64,000 bases of DNA from Pinus tabuliformis (taxonomy: Eukaryota; Streptophyta; Pinopsida; Pinales; Pinaceae): NCBI GenBank assembly GCA_031772625.1, contig CM062810.1, positions 454,961,731-455,025,730 of the forward strand, read 5' to 3'. The translations under genes were made by a program, and so were the position numbers. Within the stretch, counting starts at the first letter, position 1. Each line of letters begins with the position of its first letter. Shown here piece by piece: positions 32,941 to 43,514 of the stretch. Below the pieces are notes generated by a model, which saw nothing but the letters and a program-made list of their open reading frames with translations, was not told where the DNA came from and ran no database searches.

Positions 32941-32957
32941 CCCCAGTGGAGTCGCCA
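32941..32957 (-). other. Primer-binding site of element A (tRNA-Arg type)
   Basis: The minus strand reads TGGCGACTCCACTGGGG, four bases after the LTR end. Its complement fits the 3' end of plant tRNA-Arg (ACG), from memory of that tRNA's acceptor stem. The same 17 bases are at 40426-40442 and 50683-50699. Confidence 0.85.
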
Positions 32958-33835
32958 ATTATGTTAACACCCAGGTTGTTCCCTATGACTCCCAAGGGAA
33001 TACGGCCGGGGTAACCACTAACCAATCTTTTAATCACTGTTTCTAGCCAAACAGTGATCAGAGAGGGCTCTCTCTTTATGATTTATATCTACAGTGATGG
33101 TGTTTTAGGCTAGGTATTGAGTACAGGTTATGTTTGTGTTTCGGTTGATGAAATTCCCTTAGACTTCAGTGATGTAGTTTTTAGATATGTTGAATATCAT
33201 TGGGCAATGGAGTCTGTGGCTTAATGTGTTTGAATCTGTGAGATGAAAGATGGAACTTACAGGGCCTTTTGAGTGCTTTGTTAAAACATATTTTGGCTAA
33301 GTGACAGGAAACAGGCAGCACGAAGTGAAAGCATTTAAGAATTTCCACTTATTGTTTACATATTTCCACGTGACAGAATTTGGAGCAGAAAACAGAGGTC
33401 ACAGGGGCAATAATTTGAATCCCTGGGAATAGTCTGTTACAGCAAAGAGACAGATTGAAGTGCAGCAGTTAAGAATTGCAATTTCTATTACTGTTTCTGA
33501 AGAAAACATAGATGACAGTTCAGGTTTGAGTTCAGGGTAATGCTTGATTAAATCCTGAAACTATTCTTTCACCTTACTATCAAGTGTAAGACATTTAAAC
33601 AACCAAAGAGAACAAAAGACTCAAAAAAACACATAACAGAAGATTTGAAAATACTTATAGTTTTATGCAACACCCATGGAATCCTGTAACATGCATCCTT
33701 CACCACCAGACATCAAATACACCAAACTTCTGGAAGTTCCATTCCTCCTTTGTATTAATTCTCTGAAAATATTACAGCAGATGGAAGTTATCCAAGAGAA
33801 AATTCCAGCAACCCCTTATGCGTTACTAAGGGGGG

Positions 33836-33843
33836 TATATATA
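33836..33843 (-). promoter_or_regulatory. TATA box after the LTR frame, element A
   Basis: TATATATA, preceded by a G-run on the plus strand, lies 874 bases from the inner LTR end. Its position matches the TATATATA boxes of both B LTRs. It is the likely genomic-RNA promoter. Confidence 0.6.
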
Positions 33844-34156
33844 CAAATTTACATTTGGAAAAATATCTGAAAGAAGAGTAAATGCCTCATAAATAGGCTG
33901 CCAACTGCTAGTGAGCAGTAGCTAAAGAAGTAAATGAAGAAGTAAATGCAGTAATAGCTCTTAGTCCTTTAGCTGTCAAAATCTGTCAGACACTGTTGAA
34001 TTTGTAGCAGTTGTAGTCGGCTGAAGGCGTGTGTTTCAAAATGTGGCTAGCTGTCACTGTTAGTGATGAATCACTTTTTAGATATTTTCTAGTCACCGAC
34101 CACTTTATACTTGTCTTGCGGTGACCTGAGCTGGCTTTTGACCTGGAGTTTTGAAA

Positions 34157-37100
34157 CTACCGTGGCAGAATCTGGAGCATGGCTTGCCACCAGTCCTCCT
34201 TGGGCATTTGATGCCTTCGCATTTTAATCAATGTCTCATCAAGCTCTGTGTATTTGAAAAAACTGGGAGGAGTTTCAAATAGATGATTAACTTCATTTTC
34301 AATAAAAAATGACCCTTCAAGCTGAGTGTACAAACTCTGTCCTGTAGGAGGAAGAGTTTCTTCAGAAGCACTGCTGGATGCAGTGATTTGATTTTCTATG
34401 TACGCGGCCATCCTATTTGTAAATTGATCTCTGTTGATCAATTTCCCTGTACCGCTCAATAGGCTAGGCATTCCTCTTGCCTGTAGCATCCCCATTCTGA
34501 GCTTGAAGTCTTCAACTTCAGTCTGTATCTCATAGCTCCTCCTTTCTGCTGTTTGCACATATCCTCTGAGTGTTAGCACCTTTTTGGTCATAAGGATGGC
34601 CTCCGTTCTGTTGGTGATTCCAACTGCTGCCAGCTCATCTTTGTCTTGCCTGTTCAGAAAGTCTATCAGTTGGCTAGCTTGTTCAGGTCTATTTCCTAGT
34701 GCTGTCTTAGCCCTCTGGATATCTATCTGAGCTTGCACAATTAAATCCATATGTTCATGGATTGTTTTGAGTGATTTCCACTGTTTAATCATGCTTTGGG
34801 TGATTTTATTCCATAAGATCCTCTTGATCTCAGCCATGGTGTTTTTGAGATCAAGCTCTTTCTCCAGGGCTTTGATTCTGTCCTTTTGGGTCTTGATCTG
34901 TCTGCCTTGTTCTGCCACTGTCATTTTAGACTGGTCATACTTGGCATCTATCTCTGCCAGTTTTTCTTTTGCCTTCCTTATCTCATCTGCTTGTAGCTCC
35001 ATTTGCTTAACAGCCTTAGTTAGTTCTTCTATGCTGGGCTGGTCAACTGTATTTGCTGTTGTAGGGGCCACTGCTGCCCCAGAGCCTGTTGCTGCTGTAG
35101 AATCTGTTGGGGGAGTTGGTAGTGTGGATTCTCCCTGTTTGTCCTGTAATGACTTCTCCAGCTCCTTCTCTAGCTCTTGGATCCTTTGATCCTGCTGCAA
35201 TAGTAGATCAAGTTGTTGATCAACTTGTTTTTCTTTTTGCAGTTCAGCTGTCTGAGGATGTTCTGTAGGTGACAGCTTCAATCTCCTCTTCATGGTATTG
35301 AGATCATCCTCTTTTTTCTTCAGGAGGGCTTTTACCCCGGTTGGGTCACTAGGGTTATGCCCTAGATCAACAATAATCTCTTCAAGAGATTTTATCCTGT
35401 TATCCTTGGCCCTGGAAGACAATCTCTCAAAATCCAGTTGAGTATTTGTGTGCTTCAAGGATTCTTTCAGCTCATGAGCTAGTGTGGCCTTATCTACCAA
35501 GGTGGCATAGACCATTTCTCCAGTCTGCTTATGGAGCTCAATTTGGTCCATAGGATGTATGTCTTTGGCCAAGACCTCCACCCTTGTTTTGATGAAATCA
35601 GCAGTGGACATTGGGTTGGGCCCCTTAGGTTTGAAATGGCTGAATATCATCTTCTCCTCTTTGAAGTCGTAGACCGACATCAATCTTTCTTGTTGGGCTG
35701 GAGTGGCATCTATAAATTGCTTGTAAACCTCAGCCCTCAATAGTTCATTTGCTGCCTTGATTTCTTTGAAGGTGGCCTTAGCACCTTTGAGCTTCTGGCT
35801 TTGTTGAGAAGAAGATGATACCTCCAAGCCAAGTTGTAAATTCTGCTCCTGCTGAAAGGAGCTAGTCCCTGTGTGTTGGCTGCCCTCCCTATCCTTGGCT
35901 GTATCATTGAAGACATCTTCAGTAATGTCTTCTACTTCTGGGGAGTCTGCCATCTGCCTTTTAGCTTCTGGTTGTTGGGAGGATCCACTGAGGGGAGTGG
36001 ACTCTTCTCTTTGTCTTTTGGTCCCCCTTTCTTCATGTGCCGGGGTCTGTAAAATTGAAGTGGTTAGGGGCTCCACTTGAGGGGGTGGTGTCTGCAATAA
36101 GGTGGTTTCTGGCAGCCCAGTTTGTGGCAGACCGGTTTGTTCTTCTTGCTGCCCTGTTTCTTGCTCTGGTTGTTGCTTTCCCTGCTCTGACTGCTGCTTT
36201 TTTGCTTCATCTTCGGCGTCCATTTTTCCCTTTCCCTTATCCAAGCCTGGTGCTGTTGTTGGCGGCGCTGTCCTGGTAACTGAGGTTCCTCCTCCTGATG
36301 TTTGAGGCAGCCTGAAAGGTACCTGGATCACATAGTCCAGGTCAATAGTTTTTTCAAGTTCTTTCATATTTTTAGCTATTTTTTCCTCTTCAGACAAGCT
36401 CTCAACAAGGGTATCCAACTGCCACTCTTGTAAGTTTGCATACTGTTCTAGATGTGGATAGTGGCAGTGTTTGATGGCTAGGAGTCTGTACTTTGTTCTC
36501 CTGGCAGTGATGAAACCTTGAGGGTCATATGGGACCCACCGGAAACTGTAAGACAACTTATATTTGTCTTTTAGGATCAAATCTGCAGCCTCCCATCCTT
36601 CCTTCTTATTCATGATAAAAGGGCCCAGCTCATTTTTGAAGTTAAGGTGTGCTTTTTTCTTTGAGCTGTGGAAGTGAGTGAGGTCTGACTGGATTAATTG
36701 CCTGTAATATTCCAAGGCAAATAATCTCATGGGAACATACTTGGGTAGTCTGTATGGACAGAGCTCACACCCATACACTCTGAACACAGTGTGGTGTTCA
36801 TATAGGTACCAATCACCTATTTTGTACTTCTTAGAAAGCTGTAAAGCTTTCTTGATCTCATTTGATATTCTAGGTGGAGGGGATTTCATAAGTATGCTGG
36901 AGACTGGGTATACAAACTGATCTACAAATTCACAATAGCTGTAGGGTGAATTTGTGATTTCATGATAGACTGAGGTCCAGAATATGACTGATCTTCTCTC
37001 CCCTTTGTTGTCCAGCCTTCTGATGTAGCATGGGAAAGCTTCAGAGTGATGATACATGAACAGGTGGTAGATGTATGCTGAATATCTAAAGACTCCTTGT

Positions 37101-37795
37101 CTGTCCAATTTGCACAATTGATCATGGATCCTATTGGCTATGAACTTGGCAAAGTTGTACTTTCGGGCAGGGGGTTGTCGTGGGCTGTAGGCAGATAGCA
37201 TCACGAGCATGGCTAGATCCACATGCTTGCTGTTCTGGTAGCCTAGCACATAGGCTATCATGTCCAGGAGCAGCCTGCCTGAGTCATTGAAGTGCTCATG
37301 TGGATAAGGAGGTGGCCCTGTAGGCTGGTTCTCAGGCCACATGTAGTTCCTGGTGACCTTCTGCAGCTCTTCACTGGTCATCTTCTCACCTGCTTCCATT
37401 AAAGATCTCATGGAGAAAGGGACTAATAACTCTGTCTGTTCAAAGTGCAGCATTTTGTTGATGGTGTCAGTGTTTATATAGAACAAAATCCTCCCTAGTT
37501 GAGTGTTGACAGCTCTGTGCTCCTGATCATAATTTTGAGCACATAAGTGAATGATTTCAGGGAAAACATTCACAGCTGGGAGGCAGTAATAGGGCAGGTT
37601 TGACTCCCATATCCCATCTGTACCAAGTCCTGCCTTATAGTCTTCCCTTAATGTGGTGAAGGTCTTCAAAAAGTTTATGTTTCCCTCAAAATCATTTATG
37701 AGACAGTCTTTGTCAACTAATGGCATAGCTTCCAGTGCCTTATTGGTTTGACTCAGTGGAGTGACACTGAGGGAGGAGGATGCAGATGCTGCCAT
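34157..37795 (-). CDS. Intact LTR-encoded protein of 1212 residues, unknown function
   Basis: I chose the ATG at 37795 (MAASASSS). The frame is open 26 codons further up, but has no other ATG, and B's copies start at the matching place. Residues 1-495 are a globular, aromatic-rich helical domain with YRLPKYVPMRLFALEY (348-363), identical in B. 500-660 is a Gln/Pro/Glu-rich linker with basic KRQREE (593-598), a possible nuclear signal. 670-890 is helical, ending in a coiled coil. 920-990 is a second coiled coil. 990-1212 is a helical C-terminal domain ending DWWQAML. No enzyme motif, signal peptide or membrane segment is seen. It lies wholly inside the LTR, on the element's sense strand, upstream of the TATA box. 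No named family is recognised. The length agrees with B (1220), so the frame has been kept by selection. Confidence 0.9.
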   Translation of the reverse strand: MAASASSSLSVTPLSQTNKALEAMPLVDKDCLINDFEGNINFLKTFTTLREDYKAGLGTDGIWESNLPYYCLPAVNVFPEIIHLCAQNYDQEHRAVNTQLGRILFYINTDTINKMLHFEQTELLVPFSMRSLMEAGEKMTSEELQKVTRNYMWPENQPTGPPPYPHEHFNDSGRLLLDMIAYVLGYQNSKHVDLAMLVMLSAYSPRQPPARKYNFAKFIANRIHDQLCKLDRQGVFRYSAYIYHLFMYHHSEAFPCYIRRLDNKGERRSVIFWTSVYHEITNSPYSYCEFVDQFVYPVSSILMKSPPPRISNEIKKALQLSKKYKIGDWYLYEHHTVFRVYGCELCPYRLPKYVPMRLFALEYYRQLIQSDLTHFHSSKKKAHLNFKNELGPFIMNKKEGWEAADLILKDKYKLSYSFRWVPYDPQGFITARRTKYRLLAIKHCHYPHLEQYANLQEWQLDTLVESLSEEEKIAKNMKELEKTIDLDYVIQVPFRLPQTSGGGTSVTRTAPPTTAPGLDKGKGKMDAEDEAKKQQSEQGKQQPEQETGQQEEQTGLPQTGLPETTLLQTPPPQVEPLTTSILQTPAHEERGTKRQREESTPLSGSSQQPEAKRQMADSPEVEDITEDVFNDTAKDREGSQHTGTSSFQQEQNLQLGLEVSSSSQQSQKLKGAKATFKEIKAANELLRAEVYKQFIDATPAQQERLMSVYDFKEEKMIFSHFKPKGPNPMSTADFIKTRVEVLAKDIHPMDQIELHKQTGEMVYATLVDKATLAHELKESLKHTNTQLDFERLSSRAKDNRIKSLEEIIVDLGHNPSDPTGVKALLKKKEDDLNTMKRRLKLSPTEHPQTAELQKEKQVDQQLDLLLQQDQRIQELEKELEKSLQDKQGESTLPTPPTDSTAATGSGAAVAPTTANTVDQPSIEELTKAVKQMELQADEIRKAKEKLAEIDAKYDQSKMTVAEQGRQIKTQKDRIKALEKELDLKNTMAEIKRILWNKITQSMIKQWKSLKTIHEHMDLIVQAQIDIQRAKTALGNRPEQASQLIDFLNRQDKDELAAVGITNRTEAILMTKKVLTLRGYVQTAERRSYEIQTEVEDFKLRMGMLQARGMPSLLSGTGKLINRDQFTNRMAAYIENQITASSSASEETLPPTGQSLYTQLEGSFFIENEVNHLFETPPSFFKYTELDETLIKMRRHQMPKEDWWQAMLQILPR

Positions 37796-38459
37796 GATAC
37801 AGTCTGAAAGTGTGCAGCAGGATGCAGAGCTTTGATGAATCTCTTGAAGACTTTGAGCAGCAGGTAGGTGCAATTGGTGTGATGTCTTCTTCTGGTGTGA
37901 AGTTGTTCTGAAGCTAGCAAAGTACTGATGATTTTCAGGAATGTGGATTGTCTAAGGGAATGCTTACTGAGGTATTAGTATTTGTACAGGAAGAGTGTAG
38001 GTAACCAGTACTTGGCAAAAAGGAACAATGCCGGGTACTTCAGGGCGATTTCTGCAGTTTTAACCCGCGAGCTGGTTTGTACAGAGCTAAATTGGGGCTA
38101 ATGGATGGCACAGGTTGCTTATGTCTGATTTGGGTGCTTAGGTAGAGCTAAATTTAGAGTTTTTAGCAGACTTTAATGGTGATTTTGCAGAAAATTGGAA
38201 TTCACGGGCAGAATGGGAGAAGACGGCAAAATACCTGGCAAATCGACCTGGAAGCTTGCGGGCTGGGTTGCAAAGGCTTAATGCAGTCAAGCCTCGAACT
38301 TTGAACGGTTTACTTGTCGAATTTGATGGCTGAATGCAAGATTTCGCGGCAGCAGGCTTGACAACGGCTAGTTCAGCTTCGCATGCAAAATAAGCGAAAA
38401 ATATGCGTTTAGCCGTTTAAAACGGTAAATTTGGCAAAAGTATGAATTTGGCGCTTTTC

Positions 38460-38900
38460 CGCCGATGACGTCAGCATGACGTCATGGCGGGGCCCAGGTG
38501 AGGGGTGACGTGGATGCTGAGGTGTTAGCCAGGTCGGCAGGACACGGTGGCGGGCGGGCGCAAAGGCGGGCCCGCGTGGAGGACCAAGGGACGATGGGGC
38601 GGGCACCGGCGGGGTGACGTCAGAGCGGCGTGGACATGACGTGTAGGCATGACGTGTGGGGTAGCGGTATACGGGGTGGCGGCAAGTGGGTTCCCCGCAC
38701 CACCTTTGGGCAAAGGCGGTAAGTGGGAGGAGGGCTCCGAACAACCTTACCGCCCGCCACGCGTCCATTGTACGGGATAGGTAAAACCGCTTTCCCCGGA
38801 CGCTAAATGTCGGCACATCGAGATCTGAAATTGACCGCCCACCCTTAGATCTGGGCGCTGGAGATCTGACGGCTGGCGGGCCTCCCGACTGGTCGAGCAT
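38460..38900 (-). promoter_or_regulatory. GC-rich TGACG-site block upstream of the LTR frame, element A
   Basis: TGACGTCA at 38466 and 38477 (11 bases apart), TGACG at 38506, TGACGTCA at 38615, TGACG at 38637 and 38650 on the plus strand. The pair with 11-base spacing is kept in both B LTRs although DNA around it has changed. Paired TGACG sites are the form of as-1-like elements, bound by TGA-type bZIP factors and linked to salicylate, auxin and stress response in plants. The block ends about 670 bases upstream of the frame. Confidence 0.65.
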
Positions 38901-38939
38901 GTTGGGGAAGGGTCCCACCAGCGGAATAAAATATTCCAT

Positions 38940-39959
38940 TTAATATTTGGGCGCAAAACTATAGGTTAGTGGGTTTTGAATGGTTTTTCATCTTTTCTCG
39001 CTTAACCCGTAATGTGGTGGGATTGGGAAACGTGCCAGAGGCGGGTTTTTTACCTTAGGGACTTTTGCAAAGATTTTTGTAGGCTAAAGGGTCTTGGAGA
39101 GGGGTTTTGCCCATGCAGAGGTGAATTTGAGGGTAAAATAACTTGCAGCAGAGGGGAAAGGGGTGGAAAAGGTTCACCAAAGTGGCCAGGTGCCATTTGG
39201 TCCCTTTTGAAAATACATGGCTATTATGCCTAGGGGAGGGAATATACATAAAATTTGGGGCTTTATACACCTTAGTGTTAGTATTATTAGGGGTAGGGGT
39301 AAAATAGGGGAGCTAAATAGTAGAATTAGGAGTTAGTATAAGTGAAGGTGGGGGATTTAGAAAGGGGGTGTTAGCAATGGAGTAGGGGGGAAGAGAGAAG
39401 TTAGTGATGCTCTGCTGTGAGACCATGAATTTCACCACCTTTTTGCTAATATATCCATTGCCTTGGCAAAACATCTTTGACCACTATGTAATGGTGAACA
39501 TGTCCTTTCTGCAACCACAACTGCCTACCCAACTATTTCCCCTAACATTTTTTGTTTCTTCTTGGAGAGGCACTTGGACTTGCAACCCTCAATTGCCTTT
39601 TCTTTTCTTTGGTTTTTTTCCTTTTCTCCCTATCTACTTCTACCCTTATCTCTTCCAAGGTCCCAGATTAGACTTTTGGGAACCTTTGTTTCTCTACCTG
39701 AACTATTTGTCTGCCAAGATTAAGCTGTTTGGACAGACTTCTTTCTCTATTCTACAACATCAAAATTGAAACATGGCATGATCCAGTTTGAACTGTTGAA
39801 TCACCCAAAAAATTGTAATAAGGTCCTCAATATTTGAAATACTTCACACACCTCTGATTTTCTGGAAATATGGGATCTTTGTAGTAGCAAAGCAGAGCAT
39901 ATTTGGATTTTCAATAATCAATCATGAAATATGAAACCTATTACTATAGGTATCTAACA
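38940..39959 (-). other. Outer part of element A LTR, no gene
   Basis: G/T-rich sequence with no kept reading frame. It is similar in B only in patches, for example the CTTCCAAGG-containing stretch near 39650 and 26695, and the last 60 bases with CAATCATGAAATATGAAACC. Confidence 0.7.
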
Positions 39960-39964
39960 GGAGG
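39960..39964. repeat. Target-site duplication GGAGG, right of element A
   Basis: GGAGG directly follows TATCTAACA, the outer end of A's LTR, and matches 30424-30428. Confidence 0.92.
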
Positions 39965-40422
39965 TGAGGAAAGGATTCCTTTGCTGGGAGGTAGATGCTG
40001 GATCGGGACTCACTTGGTTGTATCTCCTCTTGGACTTTCTTATCATATCAATAAAACTATTTGAGTTTCTCCTACATGCTGTGTATCAATGATGCTTTGT
40101 TATATTTGCATGTTTAGTTTAAATCTGATTCTAAACTAGTTATGAATGTAAATCTATGTCTTTTGTGTAGTTTTCCTCTTCTGTGATCTTGAAGGAACTT
40201 GGTGAAGCTGGACCAGTGAGGGAGCAGGCAGCGGGAAGCGAACAAAGGAGAGAGCGATTGGATCAACAAACTAGTGAAAGACACAGGTTAGTTACATCCT
40301 TCCTCTTCGTTTACATTTCATAAAGAAGAATACGAGAATAGTTTTCCTTATTTGTTGCTAAGGCACCGTCGCACCTTAGAGTGGGATAGGGGCATTCTGA
40401 ATGGATACTTTTCCCAACAACA
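39965..40422 (+). mobile_element. 5' LTR of element C, second part
   Basis: It goes on from TGAGGAAAGGATTCC to CCCAACAACA and matches 46287-46744. With the first part it gives 1043 bp, equal to the 3' LTR. Confidence 0.92.
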
Positions 40423-40425
40423 AAT

Positions 40426-40442
40426 TGGCGACTCCACTGGGG
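40426..40442 (+). other. Primer-binding site of element C
   Basis: TGGCGACTCCACTGGGG lies three bases after the LTR end. It is the same 17 bases as in A and B but on the other strand, as expected for a plus-strand element. Confidence 0.88.
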
Positions 40443-42149
40443 ATCATGTCTAGTTAGTTTATTTGTGTTTCTATTGTTTTTCATCTCATAAACTCAGGAG
40501 TGCCGAATCGAACTGCATTTGCCATTTACAAATGCAAAGTAGAGATCTGCTACTCTAGTCCATTCACTGGGCCTGTTTATGATCTGAATAGCTAATCCAC
40601 AAATTCTCTAACAGCCCTTTGTGATATCTCTTAGTCCTCCTTTAAATCATACCTCTAATTGTACCTTATTGATAGCTTTTATCCGACCAAAAACCATAGA
40701 TTAAACTGCAAACCGTGACCCAGAACCCAGAGACAATTCTCGTTTTTGCTTCAGCGCAGGCTCTGTGAAGAGGTTCTGCATTTCAACGCAGGTCCCGAGA
40801 GGGATAGCTACACTGCAATTCAGTTTCTCTGTGCAACAGGTGCGTTGATCAGCCTTTGCCCTGTGCAGCTGTGGTTCTTTGCTTCATTTTGTTCAGTTTT
40901 ATCTCTAATTTTTGCAGCCTGTTATCAGTGTGTGTACCTATCTGAAAATCCCTTTTCTCTACCTTAATTCTGCCTCAGTTGTATAAAAGAAACTGTATTT
41001 GTTTTTGTGTATTTGTTACGTCATTTACAGTTTCCCATTACAAAGGTAAACTAGTCATACTGTCGCCCTTAGATCTAGACCTGTCGTAAGTGTCGTTTTG
41101 ATCTTAGGAGTAAGTTTGTTTGCTGTTGACAGTTGATTGCACTTTTACTTTTGTCTTTTGGTTTGAATTTATGAATTTCTAGTGTCGAAACAAGTGTTTA
41201 CTTCAAAATCATAAAGTGTCGTAATTGTCTTTTTGATTTCGAAAAGAAGCTTGTTTGTGTTTTTCACTTGAAATCGAATTCAAATTTGTACAACAGCTTT
41301 CTTTTTAGGTATCAATATTAAGAAAGTGAAAAACAAATACATGCATATGTGCATTCGCATTTTGACAGTTTTTATGGTTTGATTTAGGAAAAGTGCATTT
41401 ACAGTGTGCTCTATGCTCTTTGAGAAAAGATTGTGTCTTTCTTTTCCCCTTGTAGCTAGGATCTTCATTGTTGAAAAGAGATAAAAGCTTGCTTATCATC
41501 TTTAGACTGCATTTAGGAATTGTATCTACATCTCGTGGTGATCCAAAAAGGCAAACTTCTAAGAAAGATCAACCTAAAATAAATTGAATGAACTTAACAA
41601 CGCTTTGTAACTTAACGCACAACATAGAGGTCTAGGCTAGAGACGTGTTCCGGCGTCGTAAGACCTAGTAACTGTTGGCCTCACTGATGGTTGGGTGATT
41701 CCTCCTGAGAGACGATAAGTGCCAGTACGGATTGTGCTCCCACGTACCATCGAGTATATATTGGGAGACCCCTATAGGCATAAAACCTTTATCCATAGGA
41801 AGCCGTGTCGGCCGCCCTACTGATCGCAATGCACTGAACAGAGCATTTGGGAAGACTGACCGCCCGTACCCTAAAAAGTATTCTGTGGTTTTGTGATTGG
41901 TTTGGCACACCCTCTACATAGAACTCCAGAGCAGTCCCTTTCGTTCCTTTTCAGACTCCTTAACGGAAAAGGTCCATCTGAGCACTTGTCACTTCAGGCT
42001 CATTAAAAATCGAAGGAGACTAGAGTCATCTTTTTCTTTTTCTCGACTCTTTAAAATTGAAAAAGCAAGTTGTGTCCAAGCATCGTTAAAATTTATTTTA
42101 AACGGAATATTCATACCCTTTTTCCTGCGTTGATCTTTGGGTTGAGAAA
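40443..42149 (+). other. Untranslated leader of element C
   Basis: 1.7 kb without a kept reading frame. A GC-richer part at about 41640-41950 (AGACGTGTTCCGGCGTCGTAAG to CCTCTACATAGAACTCC) looks like a structured leader. Such long leaders are known in Ogre/Tat-type elements. 41600-41900 may hold the packaging signal, which is inference only. Confidence 0.45.
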
Positions 42150-43514
42150 ATGGAACCTACCAACCAAGGAATTCCCCTTGATGGAAATTCTAGTCCCTTC
42201 TCCTCTTGGGGAGATGTTGGTGCGCCCCATATGGCCACATTGTCGCTTCCAGGACTGACAATTGGCTTGCCGGTCTGGCTCTTCTCAACCAATGTCATTC
42301 AGAACACCACTATTCCTGAACAGTCGAATCACCAGTTAGACGAGTCCAAAATTTCCCACCAACCTTCTACTTCCTCTAATTATTCTTCTCTTCCTTCCTC
42401 TTCGCGTGACGGGACTGGTAAAGCTAAAAACCAAGTTCCTAAGGAGAAAAAGGAAAAGAAGAAGAAAAAGAAAAAGAAGAAGGAGCCAAAGGCAAATAAG
42501 GGAAAACAAGTGTCGTGTAATGAAAATCCACACACAGCACTGACCAGGCCTAAATCACCATGTGTCATTTGCAAGGGAGACCACTTTCACAGAGATTGTC
42601 CTTGCATCCCGCGGATACTAAGGGACTGGTCTCCCCGTTTGCACAATCCGGTGTCGTCAACCTATGATGGCCATGTTGAAAGTACACCGTCAACTAGCGA
42701 AAGTGAAGTTCCATGACAAAAAGGGAGAGCTATACCTCCTTGTAGATTGTGCGAAGGCGACCATGCCCTCCACCGTTGTCCCTTCTTAGACGAGGCTAAA
42801 AGAGTCTTGGAAGATCATCCGGTTTCACCGTTACGACTTCCTCCTGGATATAAAAAACTCTTGCCGAGTCCTTCGTTAGTTGAGAATCCAGCTGACCTGC
42901 TCAAGTGGTCAGCTGAAGCATCTATCATTGAAGATAAACCAACTGAATCCATACCAGACGAAAGTCAAAAGGTCGAGGCGGCAGTTGACTTGGTTTTGCC
43001 TTCGGAGGTTTTATCTTCGAATGATACAGTCACAGAAGAGGATAAGGATGACATTGTCCAAATTCTCTTCATCAACACAGACTCTGACGAACACGAGGGC
43101 AATCCACCCATTCCTTTATCACAGGAAGGAAGTTCGTCAGAGCAATACCCGGCCGTCTACTCGGTCCCACCTCCAAGAAACCTAGTTGTATCCTTCGACT
43201 GGAACCAACTAGGAAGACCCCGTTTGCCAGCCAGCATACCATTCCGAATTATCGTTCAAATATACAGAATGGTCATATTTGTTCCTCTGCTCCCTCACTG
43301 GTCCAGCTTCACCAAGATCTCTGAAAAACAAACACGAAAGGAGTTAGATCCTGATTTTGATGAGAAACGGGCAAAAATTTTCATCAAAAACTGTGCAACA
43401 AAATCCTTTTCTGCGCCCAACGCACCTGCACAGTGTTCCACCTGCGTTGAAGGTCAAACTGCCTTCATACTGGTTGACCTTCAGCGCAGGTTTCGAGTGC
43501 CCAAGGTGCGCTGA
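42150..43514 (+). pseudogene. Element C zinc-knuckle (gag-like) protein, one internal stop
   Basis: From ATG 42150 (MEPTNQG) the frame codes a Ser/Pro-rich start, a run of about ten lysines (about 42440-42485) and a knuckle CVICKGDHFHRDC (C-x2-C-x3-H-x4-C). After a TGA at 42714-42716 the same frame goes on with a second knuckle CRLCEGDHALHRC, an acidic middle part and an end at 43514. The knuckles suggest nucleic acid binding and the lysine run may drive nuclear entry. No capsid core is seen, so calling it gag is inference. It is the only protein of C. Confidence 0.65.

Larger units (their letters stand above)
30429..39959 (-). mobile_element. Element A, deletion derivative of the giant-LTR family
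   Basis: A lies on the minus strand: complete 5' LTR (39959-32962), primer site, gag and protease, then a jump into the last 25 bases of a 3' LTR (30429-30453). The RNase H, RT, integrase and almost all of the 3' LTR are missing. The target duplication GGAGG flanks the whole 9531-bp unit, so it is one insertion. Both long frames left in it (LTR frame and gag-protease) are open, so it is young or was kept functional. Confidence 0.92.
32962..39959 (-). mobile_element. 5' LTR of element A (6998 bp)
   Basis: Ends are TGTTAACACC and TATCTAACA, so TGTTA/TAACA form an inverted terminal repeat. The layout equals that of B's LTRs: outer part (39959-38950), GC-rich TGACG block (38460-38900), long reading frame (37795-34157), TATATATA (33836-33843), inner part to 32962. 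In DNA it is clearly diverged from B's LTRs except in blocks. Both ends are fixed by the TSD on one side and the primer site on the other. Confidence 0.92.

Noticed and set aside
34767..36305. Several plus-strand frames of 60-140 codons across A's LTR.
   Set aside because: They are antisense shadows of the long LTR frame. Their Ser/Leu/Phe-rich content mirrors the coiled-coil and Gln-rich parts.
19928..39959. Idea that the LTR at 19928-27095 and the one at 32962-39959 are the pair of one element.
   Set aside because: They are diverged, while 19928-27095 and 50704-57877 are nearly identical and share TSD GAACA. The A LTR has its own TSD GGAGG.
32941..40442. Idea that primer sites at 32941 (minus) and 40426 (plus) belong to one palindromic element.
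   Set aside because: Target duplications show two separate elements, A on the minus strand nested in C on the plus strand.
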